23,404 nt of DNA from an uncultured Prevotella sp. (GTDB lineage Bacteria > Bacteroidota > Bacteroidia > Bacteroidales > Bacteroidaceae), in assembly GCA_900554835.1 (NCBI GenBank), contig USJD01000037.1:1-23404 (forward strand), written 5' to 3'. Positions 8,298 to 14,397 of this stretch are shown piece by piece. The translations under genes were made by a program, and so were the position numbers. The stretch's first letter is position 1; every line of letters starts with the position of its first letter. Below the pieces are notes generated by a model. The model was not told the origin of the DNA. It searched no databases and was given only the letters and a program-made list of their open reading frames with translations.

Positions 8298-8415
8298 TTA
8301 TTTCCATAAGGTTGTAGATCTTGGGGTAGAATACAACCTTCCATTAGAAGTACCAGCAGCATGACCTTTATATATTACATCAACATTGTATTTTGCCAAA
8401 AGCTCGCAAAATCAA
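8298..8415 (-). pseudogene. Possible 3' remnant of a lost coding gene
   Basis: One minus-strand frame reads as a protein-like C-terminus of about 36 codons (containing YNVDVIYKGHAAGT and GRLYSTPRST, ending LWK-stop at 8298-8300). It has no start codon, and its 5' end runs into the polA terminator hairpin. It could be the tail of a larger gene, for example a polymorphic toxin to which the two downstream small genes once belonged. An open stretch this short can also arise by chance. Confidence 0.25.
8308..8340. repeat. Inverted repeat, 9-bp stem
   Basis: AAGGTTGTA (8308-8316) and TACAACCTT (8332-8340) are perfect complements around a 15-nt loop. It overlaps a short open frame on the minus strand; its role is unknown. 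Confidence 0.45.
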
Positions 8416-8436
8416 TAATCATCTTGCGAGCTTTTT
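8398..8436 (-). terminator. Terminator downstream of polA
   Basis: A perfect 12-bp stem, AAAAGCTCGCAA (8398-8409) / TTGCGAGCTTTT (8424-8435), begins 18 bp beyond the polA stop. The arms are A-rich and T-rich at the ends, so it gives a short U-tract on the minus strand (and a slightly longer one on the plus strand). Confidence 0.82.
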
Positions 8437-8453
8437 CTACTATTATTTTCTTC

Positions 8454-11225
8454 TTAATGTGCTTCCAGCCAGTTCTTTCCCCAGCCTGCATCGGCTACTA
8501 ATGGTACGCTCAGATGATAGGCATTCTGCATTTCCTCTACCACGATTTGTTCTACTTTCTCTTTCTCTTCCGGATAGACGGAGAAATTGAGTTCGTCGTG
8601 TACCTGGATAATCATTTTGCTCTTGATGCCTTCAGCTTTGAATCGGTTGAAGATGCGAACCATCGCAACCTTGATGATGTCGGCCTCTGAACCTTGGATA
8701 GGGGCATTGATGGCATTGCGCTCAGCAAAACCGCGTACTGTACCATTGCGGCTATTGATGTCCGGTAAGTAGCGGCGTCGGTGGAAAATAGTCTCAGCAT
8801 AGCCTTTCTCGCGGGCAATTTCCTTTGATTTCTCCATATAGGCCTTTACGCCAGGGAAGGTGCGGAAATAATCCTCAATGATTTGCTTGGCTTCTTTATT
8901 TTCTATATTCATGCGCTGCGCCAGACCGAATGTAGTGATACCATAGATGATACCAAAGTTGGCTGTCTTTGCCTTTTTGCGCTGAGTATCAGTGACTTGC
9001 GATATTTCTTCATGCCATATTTTTGCAGCTGTTGCGGCATGGATATCGGAACCTTCACGGAAGGCTTCTACCATATTCTTGTCTTCGCTCAAGTGTGCCA
9101 TGATGCGCAACTCTATCTGGGAGTAGTCTGCTGAAAAAAACAGACAGCCTGGCTCTGGAATAAAGCAGCGGCGTATTTCTTTTCCGTCATCATCACGTAC
9201 AGGTATATTCTGTAGGTTTGGATCACTTGATGAAAGGCGACCTGTGGCAGTAATGGCCTGATTGAATGAGGCATGTATATGTCCGGTACGTGGGTTGATG
9301 AGCTTTGGAAGAGCATCTACGTATGTGCTCAGAAGTTTCTTTAAACCCCTGTAGTTCAGAATCTCATCGATGATCGGACTCTTGCTTCTCAACTGTTGCA
9401 GTACTTCTTCACTCGTCACATATTGTCCCGTCTTTGTCTTTTTCGGTTTCTCCACAATCTTCATTTTTCCGAAGAGGATTTCACCTACCTGACGTGGAGA
9501 GGCTATGTTGAACGATTCACCTGCCAGTTCGTAGATGTGATGCTCTATGTCTGCCAATCTGTTGGTCAAATTATTAGACGTTTCTTTCAGCGTATCAGTA
9601 TCGATGCATACTCCGTTCATCTCCATGTGGGCCAAAACGGGTACGAGTGGCATTTCTACATTCCAAAACAGATCCTCACAATGGATCTCCTTGAGTTTTG
9701 GCTCAAGTACATTTTTCAATCGCAGTGTGATGTCTGCATCTTCAGCTGCATATTCATAAACATCGGATGGAGCAAGATCTCGCATCGATTTCTGGTTTCT
9801 GCCTTTTGGACCGATCAACTCCTCAATATGGATGGTCTGGTAATTGAGCAAGACTTCAGCCAGATAATCCATGTTGTGGTATAACTCTGGTTGGATGAGA
9901 TAGTGAGCAATCATCGTATCAAACATCTTGCCTTTTATCTCCACTCCATAATTCATCAAAACCTCGTAGTCGTATTTGATATTTTGGCCGACTTTCAAAA
10001 TTTGAGGGTTTTCATAGAGCGGTTTAAAGATGTTTACGAATTTTAAAGCTTTTTCATGATTTGCAGAAATGGCGACATAGAAAGCCTCTTTTTCTTTGAC
10101 GGCAAAGCTCAAACCTACCAATTCTGCATCAATTGCAGTAGTAGAAGTGGTCTCTGTATCTAAACTGAGAGTATCGAATGTCATCAAATAATCATAAAGT
10201 TTCTTTGCATCTTCCTCATTTTCAATTAGTTGATACTTGTGAGGAGTACTTTTAAGGGTCTCAAAACTCGCGTTTTTTTGAACTTCCTGCCCATCGTCTT
10301 GCTGTGCGCCAAATAAATCGAGCTCTCCTGTAGGCTTTATTTTCTTTTGTTGAGGTTTTTTAAGAATCCTGTTCGCAAAGCTTTTGAACTCGAGTTCGGA
10401 GAAGATTTCGTCCAACTTTTCTTTATCAGGTTCAACCAACTTCAAATCATCCATTTTAATTTCCACAGGAACATCAGTCCGGATGGTTGCCAGGAATTTT
10501 GAGATTTTGATATCCTCAATGGCACCTTCAACTTTTTCGCGAAGTTTGCCTTTCACCTTAGAAGAATTTTCAATCAAGTTCTCTACGCTGCCAAATTCAT
10601 TGATCAGTTTGGCAGCCGTTTTCTCTCCGACACCAGGACATCCAGGGAAGTTATCTGCCGAGTCACCCATGAGAGCCAAAAGGTCAATGACCTGGAGTGG
10701 GGAAGCGATTCCGTATTTTTCCTCAATTTCCTTTTCGCCCAAGGTTTCATATCCGCCCCCATGTCGAGGACGGAACATATATACATTCTCCCTTACCAGC
10801 TGACCATAATCTTTATCCGGTGTGAGCATATAGGTCTCTATACCTTTTTCTCCAGCTTGAATCGCCACAGTACCAATGATATCATCAGCCTCAAAACCAT
10901 CCACTTGGAGAATAGGAATGTTGTAGGCTTCGAGTATGTTTTTGATGATTGGCACAGAGAGTTTGATGTCTTCCGGTGTCTCTTCTCGTTGGGCTTTATA
11001 GGCGGGAAAAGCCTCATGGCGGAAGGTCTTACCATGGTCGAAAGCCACTGCGATATGAGTTGGTTTCTCCTTGGTAAGTATCTCGTTGAGGGTATTGCAG
11101 AACCCCATGATACACGAAGTGTTGAGCCCCTTGGAATTGATTCTTGGAGCTTTGATAAAGGCGTAATACGAGCGATAAATGAGCGCATACGCGTCTAAAA
11201 GGAATAATTTATCCATAATATTCAT
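8454..11225 (-). CDS. polA: DNA polymerase I
   Basis: 923 residues with all three domains: an N-terminal 5'-3' exonuclease (about 1-290, starting MDKLFLLDAYALIYRSYY), a 3'-5' proofreading exonuclease with intact DEDD motifs (Asp356 and Glu358 in LDTETT, NIKYD, YAAEDAD), and the polymerase domain with motif A DYSQIELR (Asp700), motif B TANFGIIYG and motif C VHDE (Asp877). It should therefore do Okazaki-fragment maturation and repair synthesis with proofreading. Two in-frame ATGs are possible: 11225 (MNIMDK) and 11216 (MDK); relatives usually begin at MDKLF, so the shorter start is quite possible. It is divergent from the polyprenyl synthase gene with 98 bp between them. No clear promoter box was seen on its strand. 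Confidence 0.97.
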   Translation of the reverse strand: MNIMDKLFLLDAYALIYRSYYAFIKAPRINSKGLNTSCIMGFCNTLNEILTKEKPTHIAVAFDHGKTFRHEAFPAYKAQREETPEDIKLSVPIIKNILEAYNIPILQVDGFEADDIIGTVAIQAGEKGIETYMLTPDKDYGQLVRENVYMFRPRHGGGYETLGEKEIEEKYGIASPLQVIDLLALMGDSADNFPGCPGVGEKTAAKLINEFGSVENLIENSSKVKGKLREKVEGAIEDIKISKFLATIRTDVPVEIKMDDLKLVEPDKEKLDEIFSELEFKSFANRILKKPQQKKIKPTGELDLFGAQQDDGQEVQKNASFETLKSTPHKYQLIENEEDAKKLYDYLMTFDTLSLDTETTSTTAIDAELVGLSFAVKEKEAFYVAISANHEKALKFVNIFKPLYENPQILKVGQNIKYDYEVLMNYGVEIKGKMFDTMIAHYLIQPELYHNMDYLAEVLLNYQTIHIEELIGPKGRNQKSMRDLAPSDVYEYAAEDADITLRLKNVLEPKLKEIHCEDLFWNVEMPLVPVLAHMEMNGVCIDTDTLKETSNNLTNRLADIEHHIYELAGESFNIASPRQVGEILFGKMKIVEKPKKTKTGQYVTSEEVLQQLRSKSPIIDEILNYRGLKKLLSTYVDALPKLINPRTGHIHASFNQAITATGRLSSSDPNLQNIPVRDDDGKEIRRCFIPEPGCLFFSADYSQIELRIMAHLSEDKNMVEAFREGSDIHAATAAKIWHEEISQVTDTQRKKAKTANFGIIYGITTFGLAQRMNIENKEAKQIIEDYFRTFPGVKAYMEKSKEIAREKGYAETIFHRRRYLPDINSRNGTVRGFAERNAINAPIQGSEADIIKVAMVRIFNRFKAEGIKSKMIIQVHDELNFSVYPEEKEKVEQIVVEEMQNAYHLSVPLVADAGWGKNWLEAH

Positions 11226-11250
11226 ATTTATGGTGTAAAATTACTAAAAA

Positions 11251-11284
11251 ATTGCCACATTTCACGAATAATTGATTAATTTTG
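11251..11284 (+). promoter_or_regulatory. Candidate promoter of the polyprenyl synthase gene
   Basis: TAATTTTG (11277-11284) matches TAnnTTTG; ATTG at 11251-11254 is a possible weak -33 element 22 bp upstream. The ATG follows 39 bp after the box. Confidence 0.5.
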
Positions 11285-11323
11285 TATCAAATTTCAGAAA
11301 TTAAGTAGTTTTACTATCACATA

Positions 11324-12301
11324 ATGGATTATTTATCACTTATCAGACAGCCTATTGAGGCAGAGTTGACAGATTTTATAGATTTGTTTAATAAGTCTTT
11401 GATGCATAGCGACGGACTTCTTTCGCAGGCTCTCGACCACATTCGACAGCGTGCGGGTAAGCGTATGCGCCCTATGCTCATCCTGCTGATGGCGAAGAAT
11501 TTCGGCAAAGTTACTGAGGTTACTCAGCATTCAGCAGTCGGTTTGGAGCTTCTTCATACGGCTTCTTTAGTTCATGATGATGTTGTAGATGAAAGTGGGG
11601 AGCGCCGTGGTCAGGCAAGTGTCAATGCTACTTATAATAATAAGGTTGCAGTACTGGTAGGTGACTTCATTCTCTCTACAGCCTTGCTTCATGTTTCCTA
11701 TTCTCATTCTGAGGAAATAGTGAGATATCTTGCTGAATTAGGACGTGTTTTGTCCAATGGTGAGATTCTGCAATTGAATAGTATCAGTAATCAGGAAATA
11801 TCGGAAGACATTTATTATCAGGTAATTAAGCAGAAAACGGCAGCCCTTTTTGAGGCTTGTGCCGGTATTGGTGCTTTGTCGGCTAATGCTTCACAGATTG
11901 CTATAGAGGAAGCCAAGCGATTTGGCCAGAATTTAGGTATTATCTTCCAGATTCGTGATGATATTTTTGATTACTACGATTCTCAGGAGATAGGTAAGCC
12001 TACTGGTAATGATATGGCTGAAGGTAAGTTGACTTTGCCTGTTATCTATGCGCTGAAATCTACTGGTGATGAGGAGATGATGAAGTTGGCACGAAAGGTG
12101 AAATCTCATGATGTAACCCCTGATGAAATTGCTCGTTTGGTGGAATTTACGAAAGCCAATGGAGGTATAGAATATGCAGATAAGCGTATGTGGGATTTTC
12201 ATGCTGAAGCCATGAATTTCTTGGACACTTATGTGGAAGATAAGGCTATCTATAACGCTTTGAAAGCTTATCTTGATTTCGTTATTGAACGTAAGGTTTA
12301 A
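11324..12301 (+). CDS. Polyprenyl diphosphate synthase (trans-prenyltransferase)
   Basis: 325 residues, the size of long-chain all-trans polyprenyl diphosphate synthases (IspB/HepT-type). Both aspartate-rich metal sites are present: DDVVD at 85-89 (first motif) and DDIFD at 212-216 (second), with GKRMRP near the N-terminus for isopentenyl diphosphate binding and GDFILSTAL after the first motif. It adds isopentenyl units to an allylic diphosphate in the cytoplasm; in this phylum the product would supply the menaquinone side chain, which links it to the quinone-dependent fumarate reductase encoded downstream in this window. Chain length cannot be fixed from sequence, so no symbol is given. It converges on deoC, and a tandem repeat array and terminator follow the stop codon. 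Confidence 0.93.
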   Translation: MDYLSLIRQPIEAELTDFIDLFNKSLMHSDGLLSQALDHIRQRAGKRMRPMLILLMAKNFGKVTEVTQHSAVGLELLHTASLVHDDVVDESGERRGQASVNATYNNKVAVLVGDFILSTALLHVSYSHSEEIVRYLAELGRVLSNGEILQLNSISNQEISEDIYYQVIKQKTAALFEACAGIGALSANASQIAIEEAKRFGQNLGIIFQIRDDIFDYYDSQEIGKPTGNDMAEGKLTLPVIYALKSTGDEEMMKLARKVKSHDVTPDEIARLVEFTKANGGIEYADKRMWDFHAEAMNFLDTYVEDKAIYNALKAYLDFVIERKV

Positions 12302-12304
12302 GCT

Positions 12305-12419
12305 CGTACGTTTATTAAGTTTATAGACGTACGTCATTAGGGTGTATAGTTGTACGTTCATAGGGCTTATAGTCGTACGTCTATAGAGTGAGTAGTCGTA
12401 CGACTATAAGTCTCTAAAA
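12305..12419. repeat. Five-unit 23-bp tandem array with CGTACG cores
   Basis: CGTACG (once TGTACG) occurs at 12305, 12328, 12351, 12374 and 12397, exactly 23 bp apart each time. The rest of the unit is degenerate around TCTATAGGG and TATAGT. Several cores sit in longer palindromes: GACGTACGTC (12326-12335) and TAGTCGTACGACTA (12393-12406). CTTATAGTCGTACG (12366-12379) is a perfect inverted repeat of CGTACGACTATAAG (12397-12410). It starts 3 bp after the polyprenyl synthase stop, within the 3' untranslated region. Confidence 0.9.
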
Positions 12420-12468
12420 ATAAAGGTCTTTCAACTGGCTATATTTGCCGTTGAAAGACCTTATTTTA
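12420..12468. terminator. Bidirectional terminator between polyprenyl synthase gene and deoC
   Basis: GGTCTTTCAAC (12425-12435) pairs perfectly with GTTGAAAGACC (12450-12460), an inner GGC/GCC pair continues past one bulged T, and the outer A-rich and T-rich flanks extend the stem with one bulged A. It lies between convergent stops and can serve both strands. Confidence 0.9.
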
Positions 12469-12489
12469 TCTACGAATCAGTTTCCCTTT

Positions 12490-13428
12490 TTAGAAATACT
12501 TGATTTCCTTGCCCAGGATTTCGCTCAAGAGGAGGTTGGTAAGGCGAGATGTTCCCAAGCGGAACCATTGGTTGGTTAACCACTTTTCACCAAGAACTTC
12601 TTTTACAATTGTGTAGTAAACGATTGCATCGTGAACGGTGTTGATACCACCAGCAGGTTTCAAACCGATCTGGATGCCAGTCTTCTCGTAGTAAGCCTTG
12701 ATGGCCTGGCACATCACGTAAGCAGCCTCTGGAGTAGCTGAAACTTTCTCCTTGCCAGTAGATGTCTTGATGTAGTCAGAACCTGAGTACATAGCAAGAA
12801 TAGAAGCCTTCATGATGTTGCTGCAGTTCTTCAGGCAACCAGTCTCCAAGATACATTTCATCTTGTGCTCGCCGCATGTTTCCTTGAGTTCCTGGATGTC
12901 AGAGCAAAGGCCTTCGTAATCCTCACTGAAGAATTTGCCAACAGGCATTACGATGTCAACCTCTGTGGCGCCATCTTTAATAGCCAATGCAGTTTCTGCT
13001 ACCTTTACCTCGATGAAAGTCTGAGAAGAAGGGAAATTGCCGCTTACGACAGCGATTTCTACGCCATCAACTTCCAGACTTTGGCTGATAAGACCAGCGA
13101 AGTTAGGGTAGGTGCATACTGTTGCTACATGAGGAAGATCAGGATAATCCTTGGAGAATTTGTTGACTTTCTCTATCATTTTCAGGATACTTTCCTCTGT
13201 ATCTTCTGTATGAAGAGATGTTAATTCAACGCTTCCAAAGAGGAATTTCTTCACCTCCATGGTCTCGTTTTCTACAACTTTCTCGTCAAGGAGTTTCTTT
13301 ACTTCTGCTGCAATTTCCTCATCGTTAAGGTTGCAATTATACTGTTTGAGAACTGACAAATACTTGTCGTCTGCTTCACTGTATTGTCCTTGTTGCTGTG
13401 CAAGAACCTGTTCTTTAATACTGCTCAT
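12490..13428 (-). CDS. deoC: Deoxyribose-phosphate aldolase, long form
   Basis: Cleaves 2-deoxyribose 5-phosphate to glyceraldehyde 3-phosphate and acetaldehyde in deoxynucleoside catabolism. The catalytic set is intact: Schiff-base Lys221 in YIKTSTGK, second Lys257 in GLKPAGG and Asp158 in EVDIVMP. At 312 residues it is longer than the E. coli enzyme (about 259); the extra length is mainly an N-terminal helical, glutamate- and lysine-rich extension (about 1-60). The ATG at 13426-13428 is the first in frame and the extension has normal coding character, so I keep it. It is last in the minus-strand block after the mazG-like gene, but 113 bp with a repeat array and a near-consensus box (TAACTTTA, 13453-13460) separate them, so it may have its own promoter. 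Confidence 0.94.
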   Translation of the reverse strand: MSSIKEQVLAQQQGQYSEADDKYLSVLKQYNCNLNDEEIAAEVKKLLDEKVVENETMEVKKFLFGSVELTSLHTEDTEESILKMIEKVNKFSKDYPDLPHVATVCTYPNFAGLISQSLEVDGVEIAVVSGNFPSSQTFIEVKVAETALAIKDGATEVDIVMPVGKFFSEDYEGLCSDIQELKETCGEHKMKCILETGCLKNCSNIMKASILAMYSGSDYIKTSTGKEKVSATPEAAYVMCQAIKAYYEKTGIQIGLKPAGGINTVHDAIVYYTIVKEVLGEKWLTNQWFRLGTSRLTNLLLSEILGKEIKYF

Positions 13429-13452
13429 ACTTAATGTTACTTTTTTAATTAT

Positions 13453-13460
13453 TAAAGTTA
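13453..13460 (-). promoter_or_regulatory. Possible -7 box of deoC
   Basis: TAACTTTA on the minus strand is one base from TAnnTTTG and lies 25 bp before the deoC ATG. No -33 element is evident; the repeat array begins just upstream. Confidence 0.3.
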
Positions 13461-13473
13461 AGTTATCTATATG

Positions 13474-13577
13474 ATTCCTTCTATTTCAGGTATTTTATTC
13501 CCTTCAATTTCGGGTACTATATCCCTTCAATTTTGGAACTTTTATACTTTCAGTTTCGGGTTGTTCTTATGCCTTTC
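13474..13577. repeat. Degenerate 23/24-bp tandem array overlapping the mazG-like stop codon
   Basis: On the plus strand the unit begins TTCAATTTCGGGTA and ends in TATCCC or similar. Unit starts fall at 13479, 13503, 13526 and 13549 (spacings 24, 23, 23), with a weak further copy at 13575. On the minus strand each unit contains a CCNAAANTGAA-like core. The unit at 13549 encodes the end of the mazG-like protein (NPKLKV); the unit at 13526 carries its stop codon; the remaining units fill the spacer before deoC. Confidence 0.75.
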
Positions 13578-13868
13578 AGAATCCCTTTGGGTCTTCTTGT
13601 CGAAGCTCTTTTTGAGTTCTTCGGTAAGGTCGATTCCCGTTTGGTTAGCCAGACAAATGAGAACCCAGAGAACGTCTGCCATTTCCTCTCCGAGGTTAGG
13701 TTTTTCATCCTTCTTGAAGCTTTGGTCACCGTATGTTCGGGCGATGACACGAGCCAGTTCTCCTACTTCTTCTGTGAGACAAGCCATATTGGTTAGCTCG
13801 TTGAAATAGCGTACGCCATACTCTTTGATCCATTTATCTACGGCTTCCTGTGCTTCTTTTATTGTCAT
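13542..13868 (-). CDS. MazG-like nucleotide pyrophosphohydrolase
   Basis: 108 residues, a single all-alpha NTP pyrophosphatase domain. The metal-binding signature ExxE...ExxD is clear: Glu34 and Glu37 in EEVGE, Glu62 and Asp65 in EEMAD. Such enzymes hydrolyse (d)NTPs, often non-canonical ones, to the monophosphate and pyrophosphate. The ATG starts 1 bp after the stop of dtd, so the two are almost certainly co-transcribed, joining two quality-control enzymes. The last residues (NPKLKV) are encoded by one unit of the tandem repeat that continues past the stop, so the C-terminus may vary between strains. Confidence 0.9.
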   Translation of the reverse strand: MTIKEAQEAVDKWIKEYGVRYFNELTNMACLTEEVGELARVIARTYGDQSFKKDEKPNLGEEMADVLWVLICLANQTGIDLTEELKKSFDKKTQRDSERHKNNPKLKV

Positions 13869-13869
13869 T

Positions 13870-14322
13870 TTATTCCTTATTATGCGTGTCCATCATGATG
13901 GTGACAGGACCATCGTTCAATAATTCAACCTTCATGTCAGCTCCGAATTCGCCTGTTCCTACAGGTTTTCCAAGTGCTTCAGAGAGCTTTTTGCAGAACT
14001 CCTCATAGAGAGGAACGCTGATTTCGTGTTTGGCAGCTCTCAGCCAACTTGGCCGATTTCCCTTCTTATAGCTGGCAAAGAGGGTAAATTGGCTGATAAC
14101 CAGAATTTCCCCGTTTATGTCCATGATAGAACGATTCATGACATGGTTTTCGTCATCAAAAACACGCAGTCCTATCACCTTTCTTACTAGCCAATCAATG
14201 TCCTCTGTAGTGTCGCTTTCTTCTATACCCAAGAGGACGAGATAGCCTTGCTTGATAGCAGATTTTACTTCGCCTTCAATGGTAACAGAAGCGTGTGCGA
14301 CACGTTGTATCACGATTCTCAT
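13870..14322 (-). CDS. dtd: D-aminoacyl-tRNA deacylase
   Basis: Removes D-amino acids (and glycine mischarged on tRNA-Ala) from tRNAs, a proofreading step in the cytoplasm. 150 residues, full length. The N-terminus MRIVIQRVAHASV, the motif SQFTLFA (77-83) and the cross-subunit NDGPVT motif with its Gly-Pro (138-139) are all present; the enzyme acts as a homodimer. It lies 75 bp downstream of uvrC and 1 bp upstream of the mazG-like gene on the same strand. A box TATATTTG on the minus strand (14384-14391), right after uvrC, could give it a separate promoter but no -33 element is seen. Confidence 0.96.
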   Translation of the reverse strand: MRIVIQRVAHASVTIEGEVKSAIKQGYLVLLGIEESDTTEDIDWLVRKVIGLRVFDDENHVMNRSIMDINGEILVISQFTLFASYKKGNRPSWLRAAKHEISVPLYEEFCKKLSEALGKPVGTGEFGADMKVELLNDGPVTIMMDTHNKE

Positions 14323-14383
14323 GTTATCTTATTTTTTTATATTTATATATCAATCTTTTCTGTTTCTATAATGATTTCAGATG

Positions 14384-14391
14384 CAAATATA
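14384..14391 (-). promoter_or_regulatory. Possible -7 box of dtd
   Basis: TATATTTG on the minus strand fits TAnnTTTG and lies between the uvrC stop and the dtd ATG (62 bp before it). Without a recognisable -33 element it is tentative. Confidence 0.3.
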
Positions 14392-14397
14392 CGATAT

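Noticed and set aside
12305..12419. CRISPR array interpretation of the CGTACG repeats
   Set aside because: The units are directly tandem at 23 bp with no unique spacers of protospacer length and no cas genes nearby.
12305..13577. The two 23-bp arrays being copies of the same repeat
   Set aside because: Apart from the shared period and short matches such as GGGT and TATA, I could not align the unit sequences on either strand.
13533..13796. Plus-strand open frames opposite the mazG-like gene
   Set aside because: The minus strand has the ExxE...ExxD signature and tight coupling to dtd; the plus-strand frames show no domain.
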